A DNA stretch of 64,000 nucleotides from a virus. Location: positions 20,832-84,831 of IMG/VR virus record IMGVR_UViG_3300014501_000012; one strand, written 5' to 3'. How positions within the stretch are numbered: the first letter of the stretch is position 1; each line of letters opens with the position of its first letter. The position numbers and the translations under genes are program-made. Below are positions 48,236 through 56,087 of the stretch, one piece after another. The notes below the pieces were generated by a model. The model saw only the letters and a program-made list of their open reading frames with translations, was not told where the DNA came from and searched no databases.

Positions 48236-48701
48236 TTTCGATCCCACCGAGGCAGCCGCATTGCGAGAAGTGCACGGTAAGCGGCGAATCGTTGGAGGCG
48301 ATCTAACGGGATGGTGTCGAGCGTGCAGCACTGACTATCCTTGCCTAACCGCCCAAGCTCTCGATGCTCTCGCGGCGCTCCAAGCGGAACGGGACCGATT
48401 TCGTGACGCTTTGAGCCGGATCACGACGAGTGGCAGGGCGTCCAGCTACACGGTCAGGATTGCTCGGGCCTCGTTGCGACTCGACATGGCGGGGCAGACG
48501 GGAAGCGGTGAGACGATAACGGTTGCGTTGGAGCGCCGAGACGATGCGCCAGTACCGATGGTGTCGGGGGGGTGGCCAATGCATAACCTCGTCGCTCACC
48601 CGTTGAGCGAAATCTTGTACTGGCTGGGCCTCGGAAACTTGGGCAACCAGATTCACGACGCAACGCTTCCCGAACACGAGGAGGGGACTGGACGTGGGTG
48701 A
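48228..48701 (+). CDS. Hypothetical phage protein with C-terminal HNLVAHP domain
   Basis: 157 residues from GTG. N-terminus DFDPTEAAALREVHGK, then WCRACSTDYPC, a helical part, and GGWPMHNLVAHPLSEILYWLG near the end, a motif common in small phage proteins. Function unknown. Confidence 0.65.
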   Translation: MSDFDPTEAAALREVHGKRRIVGGDLTGWCRACSTDYPCLTAQALDALAALQAERDRFRDALSRITTSGRASSYTVRIARASLRLDMAGQTGSGETITVALERRDDAPVPMVSGGWPMHNLVAHPLSEILYWLGLGNLGNQIHDATLPEHEEGTGRG

Positions 48702-48882
48702 CACCTGTGGTGAGCTTGGCCGGGCTCTCGTAGATGCCAAGGTCGGGCTCGTTTCATGTATCCGAGAAGGCCACGACATCTGGACCTGCGAGTGTTTCCC
48801 GTGCGTCGGATTGCGGGGAATCTTGAAAATCGAGTTACGTGACGGATTGCTCCATGAGCGTTTTCCCACGAAAGAGGGGTGA
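48694..48882 (+). CDS. Hypothetical small cysteine-rich protein
   Basis: 62 residues from GTG, 8-base overlap. Cysteines at the N-terminus and in SCIREG and CECFPCVG could bind metal. No family recognised. Confidence 0.55.
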   Translation: MGDTCGELGRALVDAKVGLVSCIREGHDIWTCECFPCVGLRGILKIELRDGLLHERFPTKEG

Positions 48883-48883
48883 G

Positions 48884-49039
48884 ATGGTGCCTGACCCGCA
48901 GATAGTTTGCACGGGGTGTGGCGAGAAGAAGCCGCTTCACATCTCACCACTCGGCTGCTTTTTATGCGACAAGTGTGAGGGAGCCCTCAAAGGAAATGCG
49001 CAGCCGGGTTCCCAGGGGGACGGAGAGCCGAAAAAGTGA
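48884..49039 (+). CDS. 51-residue zinc-finger protein
   Basis: ATG 48884 follows GAGGGG. It contains VCTGCGEKKPLHISPLGCFLCDKCEG, a clear four-cysteine finger, and a polar tail. It overlaps the next gene by 4 bases. Unknown partner. Confidence 0.65.
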   Translation: MVPDPQIVCTGCGEKKPLHISPLGCFLCDKCEGALKGNAQPGSQGDGEPKK

Positions 49040-49191
49040 GCCTGTTTTACGCATCGCCAACCATGCTCCGACGTTGGGTCGCCGGGCGTCGGTTCCCAGG
49101 CGTGTGGCTGACACTCCCCAGCGGGCGCTCCCGTTGCGTGTTGCCGATGGGGCACCGGGTGACTTCGGTCTACGGCCGAGGAGCGGCGTGA
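49036..49191 (+). CDS. 51-residue basic protein
   Basis: GTG 49036 to TGA, overlapping both neighbours by 4 bases. Sequence is basic and hydrophobic (MLRRWVAGRRFPGVWLTLPSGRSR). The double overlap is the main support. Confidence 0.5.
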   Translation: MSLFYASPTMLRRWVAGRRFPGVWLTLPSGRSRCVLPMGHRVTSVYGRGAA

Positions 49192-49433
49192 GCAACCGCG
49201 ACGACCTCGCCACGGTCATAGCCCTGGCCTGCCTCACTGAGGACCGCTCCAACGCCGAGCAGTTGGCACTCCTGCGCGTGGCCGACAAGGTGGACCTCGA
49301 GTTCAACCAGGACACGGTGACGAACCAGCCACCGGGGAGCAGCCGTCTGGTGGACGAGGTGATGGGCAGTCGGGTGCTCGACGACGGGCAGCGCGAAGTC
49401 CGGTTGAAGAATCGGAAGGGGGCGCCGCGGTGA
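49188..49433 (+). CDS. Hypothetical small protein
   Basis: 81 residues from GTG, overlapping both neighbours by 4 bases. A helical half (DDLATVIALACLTEDRSNAEQLALLRVADKV, about 5-36) and a polar C-terminus. No family recognised. Confidence 0.6.
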   Translation: MSNRDDLATVIALACLTEDRSNAEQLALLRVADKVDLEFNQDTVTNQPPGSSRLVDEVMGSRVLDDGQREVRLKNRKGAPR

Positions 49434-49687
49434 GCGTCCCCACGTGCAAACGGTGCGGCCACCCGATCCGCTGGATCATCACGCCCAAGGCCCGGAGGAT
49501 GCCGATCGACTCCCGGCCGGTCCCCGACGGAAACGTCGTGATCGACGAGGTCATGCGGACGGGCGACTGGCGCGGCCACGTCCTGACCAAGTCCGAGACC
49601 CCGATGAGCGATCGGTACATGGCGCACGCGGCCACCTGCCCGGTGCTTCTGACGAGCCGGCGGCGCGAGAAGTACAAGGTCCGATGA
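49430..49687 (+). CDS. Zinc-ribbon protein common in actinophages
   Basis: 85 residues from GTG. CKRCGHPIRWIITPKARRMPIDSRP, then HAATCPVLL supplies three cysteines and a histidine. The type is frequent in actinophage early regions. Function unknown. Confidence 0.75.
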   Translation: MSVPTCKRCGHPIRWIITPKARRMPIDSRPVPDGNVVIDEVMRTGDWRGHVLTKSETPMSDRYMAHAATCPVLLTSRRREKYKVR

Positions 49688-50163
49688 GCGACATTCTACG
49701 GATGGCGACCATTTCGGACGACGGCCTGTACCGCTATGAGTTGACACGGCGATGGGACATTACGAAGCCATCGCTCGTGTGGATCCTGCTCAATCCAAGC
49801 GTGGCGAACGAAGAGATAGATGACCCGACCACCCGTAGGTGCATGGGCTACGCCCGCCGCGAGGGCTTTGGCGGGGTCACCCTGATCAATCTGTTTGCGC
49901 TGCGAGCCACCAGGCCCGTTCATTTGCTCGACCACCCGGACCCCGAAGGTCCACAGAACGCAGAGACGTGGAGGCGCATCCTCAGGTACGGCGCCCCGGC
50001 CGTCGCTGGATGGGGGGCGAACGCCGACAACCCATCTCTGCCGGTCAGCAGGGCGTTGGCCACGGCGGATCAATCCGAGTGGTTCTGCCTCGGTCACACG
50101 AAATCCGGGCAGCCCCTTCACCCGCTCTATCTCGACAAGGATCTCCCGCTGGTGCCGCTATGA
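49684..50163 (+). CDS. DUF1643-family protein
   Basis: 159 residues, 4-base overlap. RYELTRRWDITKPSLVWILLNPSVANEEIDDPTTRRC (about 18-55), then GFGGVTLINLFALRAT and the C-terminal HTKSGQPLHPLYL define DUF1643. Members are found in phages and bacteria; the biochemical role is not established. Confidence 0.85.
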   Translation: MSDILRMATISDDGLYRYELTRRWDITKPSLVWILLNPSVANEEIDDPTTRRCMGYARREGFGGVTLINLFALRATRPVHLLDHPDPEGPQNAETWRRILRYGAPAVAGWGANADNPSLPVSRALATADQSEWFCLGHTKSGQPLHPLYLDKDLPLVPL

Positions 50164-50369
50164 CCGACCAGCGCACGCCCACCCACGCCATGATCTTCTG
50201 GAAGCGGTCGTTCGACGGGGTGGGATTCTCGAAGAGGACTGAGGCCCCGGTCCATCCCGACCAGGTCGCAGCACTCCTTGAGGCGGAGGAGACCGCGCCG
50301 GGCCACGTCCTCGGGGCGATGGTCCGGTACTACGACGAGCGCGGGGAGGTCCGGGTGGAGCACCGATGA
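50160..50369 (+). CDS. Hypothetical small protein
   Basis: 69 residues, 4-base overlaps on both sides. FWKRSFDGVGFSKRTEAPVHPDQVAALL then VLGAMVRYYDERGEVRVEHR. No family recognised. Confidence 0.6.
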   Translation: MTDQRTPTHAMIFWKRSFDGVGFSKRTEAPVHPDQVAALLEAEETAPGHVLGAMVRYYDERGEVRVEHR

Positions 50370-50875
50370 TCCGGATCGAGGTCATGGGGCTTCCGTTTCC
50401 TCAAGGATCCAAGTCGGCGTTTATCCGCGGCGGGCACGCGGTGGTGGTCGAGGGGTCGAGCAAGAAAGGGCGAAGCGGTCATGCCGCGTGGCGCCAGGCA
50501 GTGGCCACCGCGGCGCGGGACTGGCTAGGGGAGAACCCCCGAGAGGCGATCCACGAGCCGGTGGTTCTCCGGATGAAGTTCCGGTTCCCGACAGTGGCGA
50601 GTGACAAGTACCGCTCACGTCATTTCACCAAACCTGACCTGAGCAAGCTTGTGAGGGCGGTCGAGGACGCGCTCGTCGACGGCGGCGTGCTGGCCGACGA
50701 CTCCTGCGTGTTCGCTCTCCACGCGTCGAAGCGTCACGTCCGCCATGAGCCTCCTGGATGCTCGATCGAGATCGCCCTGGCAGGCGAGGAGGAGGCGCGG
50801 GATCGACAGTTCCTCAAGGACCAGGCCGCCGCCGAGAGATCGAACAAGAGAAACCAAACCAACCAAGGAGAGTGA
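50366..50875 (+). CDS. RusA-family Holliday junction resolvase
   Basis: 169 residues. GLPFPQGSKSAF at the N-terminus and KPDLSKLVRAVEDALVDGGVLADDSCV with the acidic residues of the active site identify RusA. It would resolve branched DNA before packaging, together with YqaJ and RecT. The C-terminus is a long polar helix. Confidence 0.85.
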   Translation: MIRIEVMGLPFPQGSKSAFIRGGHAVVVEGSSKKGRSGHAAWRQAVATAARDWLGENPREAIHEPVVLRMKFRFPTVASDKYRSRHFTKPDLSKLVRAVEDALVDGGVLADDSCVFALHASKRHVRHEPPGCSIEIALAGEEEARDRQFLKDQAAAERSNKRNQTNQGE

Positions 50876-50879
50876 CCAG

Positions 50880-51320
50880 ATGGGACAGGCAGTAACCGAC
50901 ATCAGCGACGAGTACCCGCTCGGGGACTTCGAGGGTATCCCGGTCGTGGGCGCGGGGGTGGAAGTGCGCAACGCTTCGGGAGGACTGAACGACGCGCTCG
51001 GCATCGACCCGGTGGTGATGCAGAAGGGGGACATGGCGATCGTCGTCCTGCGCGTCGACGTGACCGATGTCCACTTCCCCGACGTCAAGGGCGAAGAGGG
51101 AACGTGCATCCGGGCCCACGTCATGCGGGCGACCGACGCGGCGATCGTCACCGACGAGGCTCTGTCGAAGAAGATCCTCAAGGTGCTGAACGACCAGCGG
51201 GAGAAGATCGTCGAGGACCAGCGCAAGAAGGCGGAGGCGAAGAAGGGACAGCTCACGTTGACCGGCGACGGCGGGGCGGACGAGCCGATCGACGACGGCG
51301 AACCGGGCGACCCCGACTGA
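50880..51320 (+). CDS. Hypothetical early protein
   Basis: 146 residues, AAGGAGAG upstream. A beta domain (GMPVV-like VVGAGVEVRNASGG, DMAIVVLRVDVTDVHF) and a Lys/Glu-rich helix near the C-terminus, ending acidic. No family recognised; it could be a DNA-associated protein but there is no direct sign. Confidence 0.65.
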   Translation: MGQAVTDISDEYPLGDFEGIPVVGAGVEVRNASGGLNDALGIDPVVMQKGDMAIVVLRVDVTDVHFPDVKGEEGTCIRAHVMRATDAAIVTDEALSKKILKVLNDQREKIVEDQRKKAEAKKGQLTLTGDGGADEPIDDGEPGDPD

Positions 51321-51336
51321 TCCCGACCGCTTCCCC

Positions 51337-51350
51337 GCTACACCTGTAGC
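51337..51350. promoter_or_regulatory. GCTACACCTGTAGC palindrome, copy C
   Basis: Exact copy of the palindrome at 35541, ending one base before an ATG (51351) and 22 bases before the HTH gene start. Confidence 0.6.
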
Positions 51351-51372
51351 ATGACCGAGCACGAGAGGACCG

Positions 51373-51618
51373 ATGACCGCCAAGACCGCAACCGAACGAC
51401 CGCCGACCGAGAAGGAGATCGAGGCCGCATGGGCAGAATCCGACGAGGCAACCCCGGCCGCGAGAGACACGAGGGATCGGTACGAGGCGACGATCGAGCG
51501 GAGGAACGCGGCGTGGACGACGCTGCGGCGGGCCGGGATCTCGGTGGCGACGATCGCGGAGCGGGCGAAGGTCAGCCCGCAGACGGTGAGGTTCGGGGTC
51601 GAGGGGCGTCGGCGTTGA
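51373..51618 (+). CDS. Small helix-turn-helix protein
   Basis: 81 residues. A Glu-rich N-terminal helix and TLRRAGISVATIAERAKVSPQTVRF, a clear helix-turn-helix. GAGGA precedes the ATG. First gene behind palindrome copy C, so it may regulate its own promoter. Confidence 0.7.
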   Translation: MTAKTATERPPTEKEIEAAWAESDEATPAARDTRDRYEATIERRNAAWTTLRRAGISVATIAERAKVSPQTVRFGVEGRRR

Positions 51619-52940
51619 GCGGGCACCGCATCGAGGCCATGCCGCTCGCAGAGTTAGAGACGCGCACGCACCCGGAGAACCCCAAGGCCCACGACATCCC
51701 CGAGCTCGTCAAGTCCATTCGCCGGCTCGGGATGGCCGCGCCGGTCCTGCTCTGCGAACGAACGGGGATGATCGCGGCCGGACATGGACGCGTCGAAGCT
51801 CTGGCCGAGATGAGCCGGAGCCTGGAGGACCACGACCCGCCACCAGAGGGGATAGCGGTGGACGGGGATCTGCTCTGGCTCGTCCCCGTCGTCCGCGGGT
51901 GGTCGTCGAAGGACGACGACGAACTCAGGGCCTATCTCGTCGCTGATAATCGTCAGACCGAGATCGGGGGATGGCATGATGACGCACTCGCTCGGCTGCT
52001 GTCGGGGATCTCCGAATCGCCGGCCGGCCTTGAGGGGACGGGGTACAACCCGGACGGCTTGAAGCAATTGCTGGGGGCGCTCGCCACACCAGCACCGACA
52101 CTGATCGACCCCGACGAGGTGCCCGAACCACCTGCGGAGCCTGTCTCGAAGCTGGGGGACGTTTGGATCATCGGACCCCATCGCGTCCTATGTGGTGACG
52201 CAACGGTGAAGGAGGATTACGACCGGGCGCTCGGCGGTGAGCGCCTGGCCGGCGCGGTCGCAACCGACCCGCCCTACGGCGTTGCTATCGGAGCCAAGAA
52301 CCGGTCACTCGATGCGATCGACCGCGCCGGCCGGGCGCTCACCGACCTGTCTGGCGACCAGGGGATGGAGGAGGTCGAAGCACTGTGGCGCGATTCGTTC
52401 GCCGTGCTGAACGACGTCATGCCACCAGGGACTCCGTACTACATCTTCGGGCCGCAAGGTGGCGACCTCGGCCTCCTCCTCCTCCTCCTCCGCGATGCTG
52501 GTCTTTCACCGAGGCACATTCTGATCTGGGTCAAGAACCGCCCGTCGTTCTCCATCGGTCGGCTGGACTACGACTACCAGCACGAGCCCATCGTGTACGG
52601 CTGGCGCCCCGGTGCGGCGCATCCCTGGTACTCGACCGAGACGCAGCAATCGGTGCTGATGTTCGACCGGCCGCAACGGTCGCCTGATCATCCGACAGTG
52701 AAGCCGGTCGGACTCATGGCGAAGTTGATCGTCAACAGCGTCCCGCTTGGTGGCACGGTCCTCGATCCATTCGGCGGGTCGGGCTCGACGCTGATCGCTG
52801 CTGAGCAGACGGGACGGGTGGGCGTACTCATGGAGATCTCCCCGGCCTACACCGACCTGATCTGTCGGCGCTTCCAGGAGGTATTCGGGACGGTCCCGAT
52901 TCTTGAGTCCACGGGGGAAGCTCATAGTTTCGTGCCCTGA
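51615..52940 (+). CDS. ParB-domain fused to N6/N4-type DNA methyltransferase
   Basis: 441 residues from TTG 51615, chosen because GAGGGG lies 7 bases upstream and the TTG overlaps the previous stop; ATG 51639 is an alternative. Residues 8-75 form a ParB/Srx-like domain (RTHPENPKAHDIPELVKSIRRLG, AAGHGRVEAL). Then come DPPYG (motif IV) and later DPFGGSGSTLIAAEQTGR (motif I), the beta-class order. It methylates adenine or cytosine in DNA, possibly to protect phage DNA from restriction. No restriction gene is nearby. Confidence 0.88.
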   Translation: MSGHRIEAMPLAELETRTHPENPKAHDIPELVKSIRRLGMAAPVLLCERTGMIAAGHGRVEALAEMSRSLEDHDPPPEGIAVDGDLLWLVPVVRGWSSKDDDELRAYLVADNRQTEIGGWHDDALARLLSGISESPAGLEGTGYNPDGLKQLLGALATPAPTLIDPDEVPEPPAEPVSKLGDVWIIGPHRVLCGDATVKEDYDRALGGERLAGAVATDPPYGVAIGAKNRSLDAIDRAGRALTDLSGDQGMEEVEALWRDSFAVLNDVMPPGTPYYIFGPQGGDLGLLLLLLRDAGLSPRHILIWVKNRPSFSIGRLDYDYQHEPIVYGWRPGAAHPWYSTETQQSVLMFDRPQRSPDHPTVKPVGLMAKLIVNSVPLGGTVLDPFGGSGSTLIAAEQTGRVGVLMEISPAYTDLICRRFQEVFGTVPILESTGEAHSFVP

Positions 52941-52970
52941 CCTGCGGATACGGGGCCGGTCCTGGACTTC

Positions 52971-52984
52971 GCTACAGGTGTAGC
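52971..52984. promoter_or_regulatory. GCTACAGGTGTAGC palindrome, copy D
   Basis: Exact reverse complement of copies A and C, in the gap before the gene at 53042. Confidence 0.6.
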
Positions 52985-53041
52985 GTACAGTCGCACTGGG
53001 ACCAGGAACCTGGCCCCCGACTCCCCAAGGAGGAACCCAGA

Positions 53042-53725
53042 ATGAGCACTACCAAAGAGGCGAAGCATGTGCGGATGCAGTACTCCCGCGACGGCAAGCC
53101 CATCGTCAACCCCTCGGTCAACAGCCTGTCGGGGTTCGCCTACTTCTACACGAAGGGCATCGACGACAAGCCACGCGTGAGCGTCGCCAGACTTGAGAAG
53201 ATCCTCAAGGGCCTGGGCGTCACCGATCCACGGTCCGAAGCGTTCGAGGTCGCACTCCCCAACGGCGTCGTGATCGCTGGCACCCCGACAGAGGGAGACG
53301 CGCCGAAGGCGGCGAAGAAAGCGACCGCGGTCGAGGACCCCGCTGCGGTGGCCGCGGCGAAAGAGGCAGCGGCCAAGACGAAGCTGGCCCGCATCGACGA
53401 GATGAAAGCCGAAGGGACGAAGGTCAAGGCGTGGAAGGATGGCGGCGAAGTCGGCCCCCGTCCGGAGACGCCCGTGACCGACAAGCGCACGGCCGAACTC
53501 GAAGCGAAGAAGCCGAACAAGGTGGCCGCGACGGTCAAGGGCAAGGCGGCAGAGAAGGCAGCGGTGAAGGCGACGAAGGTCCCGGCGAAGAAAGCCACGA
53601 GTGCCACGGGCAAGCGGGCGCACGCAGCGAAGAAAGCCCCGGCCCGGCGCGTCGCCCCGAAGCGCAACACCACGCCGATCCCCAAGTCCACAACCGCCCG
53701 TCGGGCCGCCCGCCAGGCGAGCTGA
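53042..53725 (+). CDS. Protein with histone H1-like Lys/Ala-rich C-terminus
   Basis: 227 residues, AAGGAGG upstream. Residues 1-80 form a compact domain (VRMQYSRDGKPIVNPSVNSLSGFAYFYTKG). From about 145 the sequence is repeats of KKA, PAKK and ARR with strong positive charge, like histone H1 or mycobacterial HupB tails. It likely coats DNA or RNA. Expressed from its own palindrome-type promoter. Confidence 0.75.
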   Translation: MSTTKEAKHVRMQYSRDGKPIVNPSVNSLSGFAYFYTKGIDDKPRVSVARLEKILKGLGVTDPRSEAFEVALPNGVVIAGTPTEGDAPKAAKKATAVEDPAAVAAAKEAAAKTKLARIDEMKAEGTKVKAWKDGGEVGPRPETPVTDKRTAELEAKKPNKVAATVKGKAAEKAAVKATKVPAKKATSATGKRAHAAKKAPARRVAPKRNTTPIPKSTTARRAARQAS

Positions 53726-53742
53726 CCAGTTCATACCGACTA

Positions 53743-53788
53743 CCCCGCGGGCTCCGGGTTTCACCGACATGGCTCGGGGCCCGCGGGG
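53743..53788. terminator. 14-base-pair GC hairpin abutting the next ribosome site
   Basis: CCCCGCGGGCTCCG (53743-53756) pairs with CGGGGCCCGCGGGG (53775-53788), one G-U pair, 18-base loop. AAGGAG of the next gene begins at 53791. It could terminate the H1-like gene or control entry to the following genes. Confidence 0.55.
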
Positions 53789-53804
53789 GGAAGGAGCAAG
53801 AACG

Positions 53805-53954
53805 ATGATCTCACCGACGACCGCCGACGAGTGGCTCGCCCTCTTCGACCACCAGGGTCAGTTGGCGATGCGCCAGCAGCTCCACCTCATCGAGCGTCTG
53901 CGTGAGGTCGAGAGGGCGCTCAGCGAGAGGGAGAGTTCCGATGCCCCAGGATGA
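53805..53954 (+). CDS. 49-residue helical protein
   Basis: ATG with AAGGAG upstream. Mostly one amphipathic helix (LALFDHQGQLAMRQQLHLIERLREVERALSE, about 11-41). Overlaps the next gene by 14 bases. Unknown. Confidence 0.6.
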   Translation: MISPTTADEWLALFDHQGQLAMRQQLHLIERLREVERALSERESSDAPG

Positions 53955-54264
53955 GGAAGGCCGGATGCTTCCGGTCGAGGGGAGCGAGCCCGAGGGGCCG
54001 GGGTTCGGCAAGCCCTGGGTCCCGCGCGCCGGGGTCACGTTCGTCGTCGGTAGCTGCCACGTCCGCTCCGCGATCGATGTCATGCGCTCGGAGGGCATCG
54101 TCTGTGTCGACCTGGACGGAAAGTGGAACCATGGAGCCCACGACATCCTCTCGCTGATCATGGCCGTCGAGCAGGCCGACGAACTCGGGGCGTACCTTCG
54201 GGAAGCGGCGAAGGCCGCGCCGGCGGACCTGGAGCGGTGGAAGGTGGAGCGCCGTGACCGATGA
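53941..54264 (+). CDS. Hypothetical protein
   Basis: 107 residues. GVTFVVGSCHVRSAIDVMRSEGIVCVDLDGKWNHG is a short alpha-beta segment, followed by helices. Overlaps the zinc-finger gene behind it by 11 bases. No family recognised. Confidence 0.6.
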   Translation: MPQDEEGRMLPVEGSEPEGPGFGKPWVPRAGVTFVVGSCHVRSAIDVMRSEGIVCVDLDGKWNHGAHDILSLIMAVEQADELGAYLREAAKAAPADLERWKVERRDR

Positions 54265-54472
54265 CCTCTGCATCCACGACCTCACCCCGGCAACCTGCTC
54301 TCTGTGCCTCCACGGCCCGACGCCCCGTCCCGAGCCCGCCTACCCCGTCACCCGCGCCTTCGCGGCCAAGTACGACGGGACCTGCCGAGACTGCGGGTGC
54401 GACTTCGCTCTGGGCGACCCGATCGTGAAGATGAGCGACGAGAGCTACTGGCACGCGAGGTGCGCGCTGTGA
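54254..54472 (+). CDS. Zinc-finger protein
   Basis: 72 residues from GTG. Two cysteine clusters: CIHDLTPATCSLC and CRDCGCDFALG, then YWHARC. The first is frequent in actinophage small proteins, the second resembles a LIM-like or PARP-like finger found in phages. Function unknown. Confidence 0.7.
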   Translation: MTDDLCIHDLTPATCSLCLHGPTPRPEPAYPVTRAFAAKYDGTCRDCGCDFALGDPIVKMSDESYWHARCAL

Positions 54473-54783
54473 CGACGGAGACTGAGATTCCGAGTGTCGG
54501 TGAAGTGATCGACCGCATGAGGGCGGCCCTCGCCGAGATGGGCTATGGAGACAGTGTTTTGGAGCCAGATGGATCCGACGACAAAGACGGCTGGCCGATG
54601 GTAATGGGTTCGGGATCCATCCCTCGAGCCGTCTGGTGGACGGCTTGCTTTCTGGTCTATCCGTCGATGGGATGCTGGGCTTGCGACGAGGACTACCGCA
54701 CGCAGCAATGCGAGACTGGCCATTGCCAACACCCCGAAGGCCCCGCCAAGCCCCCTCGCGAACTCCTTGTTCGGAGGGCGTGA
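54469..54783 (+). CDS. Hypothetical cysteine-containing protein
   Basis: 104 residues from GTG, 4-base overlap. Helical start (VGEVIDRMRAALAEMGYGD), then WWTACFLVYPSMGCWACDEDYRTQQCETGHC with five cysteines. Probably zinc-binding. Unknown. Confidence 0.6.
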   Translation: MTTETEIPSVGEVIDRMRAALAEMGYGDSVLEPDGSDDKDGWPMVMGSGSIPRAVWWTACFLVYPSMGCWACDEDYRTQQCETGHCQHPEGPAKPPRELLVRRA

Positions 54784-54986
54784 TGTGCGGCTACTGCGAG
54801 CGTCCGCTCGTCCTGCGTGCAGCGTACGGACGACGTGACCGGTGGGAGTGCCCGCGCTGCGCACCGATCCTCGCCACGCTCGGAGCGGGCATGGACCTGG
54901 GCGAGATGGTCCGAGCGTTCAGGACGTTCCAGCGCGAGGCGGCGCGGTCCTACACGAAACGCGAGCGAGCCAATGCCGACCGCTGA
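54783..54986 (+). CDS. Small zinc-ribbon protein
   Basis: 67 residues, start overlapping the previous stop. MCGYCERPLVLRAAYGRRDRWECPRCAP (1-28) is a complete four-cysteine ribbon, followed by a basic helix. No partner known. Confidence 0.65.
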   Translation: MCGYCERPLVLRAAYGRRDRWECPRCAPILATLGAGMDLGEMVRAFRTFQREAARSYTKRERANADR

Positions 54987-55353
54987 GCCCGCTCCCGGCA
55001 CCATCGAGAAGCTTCGCCGTGGAGTGGAGATGGCGCTGTGCGCTGGGTGCGACGAGGACCTGCTGCGAACCGAAGGCTGGGACTGGGTGCATTGGGACAC
55101 CGACGAAGAGGAGTGCGCGATCACTCCACCGCAGCCCGAGTCGAAGCCCGAACCGGACCCGGACCCGGATCGCGAATGGGACCACGACCTGCCGGCCCAC
55201 TACTTCCGCGAGCACGACCCTCCGGGGTGGGGCGTGAGGTGCCCCGTTCACGGCGTGCTGGCCACTGGGCTCGACAAGATGGCCGCGCTCCGGGGCGCAC
55301 GGCGCCACGAGCGGCGGTATCACCCGGAACGGTTCGAGGCGCGCGATGCCTGA
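54973..55353 (+). CDS. Hypothetical protein with cysteine and histidine pairs
   Basis: 126 residues, 14-base overlap. LCAGCDEDLL near the start, an acidic PEPDPDPD linker, then GVRCPVHGVLATG and a basic helix. Unknown function. Confidence 0.6.
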   Translation: MPTAEPAPGTIEKLRRGVEMALCAGCDEDLLRTEGWDWVHWDTDEEECAITPPQPESKPEPDPDPDREWDHDLPAHYFREHDPPGWGVRCPVHGVLATGLDKMAALRGARRHERRYHPERFEARDA

Positions 55354-55690
55354 CGCCATGCGATCGACCGTGATGGTTGACGGCGTAGAGATGCCCTGTC
55401 TCGCCAAGGGGATCGGTGGCGGGTGCGACTGGTGGTTCGCCGTCCCGATGGAGAACGGCTGGGTCGCGTGGGTGCAGGCGTATGAACGGCGGCATGAAAC
55501 CGAGTACCGCGTTCGCTGTGTGACCCCGGAGGAATCTGAGCGCGTCCTTGATTTCGAGATCCCGACCGCCGCTACCGTTTATGTGCGCGACGATCGGCCC
55601 CCAATGGAGTTCCCTCGATCCGACCGGGACTTGCGGGAGACGCTGGTCGACCTGTCCCGTTGGCCGTCACCGAGGTCAGTCGATGCCTGA
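55346..55690 (+). CDS. Hypothetical protein
   Basis: 114 residues, 8-base overlap (GATGCCTGA). A beta domain (GCDWWFAVPMENGWVAWVQAYERRH) with further strands. No family recognised. Confidence 0.6.
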   Translation: MPDAMRSTVMVDGVEMPCLAKGIGGGCDWWFAVPMENGWVAWVQAYERRHETEYRVRCVTPEESERVLDFEIPTAATVYVRDDRPPMEFPRSDRDLRETLVDLSRWPSPRSVDA

Positions 55691-56087
55691 CGAGTACGGC
55701 AACCCGATCCGGATTCAACTCAAGCGCACGAAGGGATGGCGCAAGCCCGAAGGGGCGATCGTGGTCTCTCGACCGTCAAAGTTTGGCAACCCCTACAAGG
55801 CTGGCCAACCCCCGCCGCTCTGGCCGAAGGGCCGACCGTTCACGGTCCAGGACGCGGTCGACTGCTACACGCTCATGGTCGCGGTCGGGTACCAGCACCG
55901 CAAAGAGCCGGGGACCTCAATCGTGCGGATGGCGATGGAGGAGCTGGCCGGGCATGACCTCGCCTGCTGGTGCCCGTTAACTTACCCAGATGGGACGCCG
56001 CACCCCTGTCACGCGAACCTCTTACTTAGGTATTCGTCCGAAGCAGTCGATCTAGTAAACCCAACAACCCAAGGAGAAAACAAATGA
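55683..56087 (+). CDS. DUF4326-like protein
   Basis: 134 residues, 8-base overlap. IQLKRTKGWRKPEGAIVVSRPSKFGNPYK, then LACWCPLTYPDGTPHPCHANLLL are the conserved ends of DUF4326, a small domain of phages and bacteria of unsettled function. Confidence 0.8.
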   Translation: MPDEYGNPIRIQLKRTKGWRKPEGAIVVSRPSKFGNPYKAGQPPPLWPKGRPFTVQDAVDCYTLMVAVGYQHRKEPGTSIVRMAMEELAGHDLACWCPLTYPDGTPHPCHANLLLRYSSEAVDLVNPTTQGENK

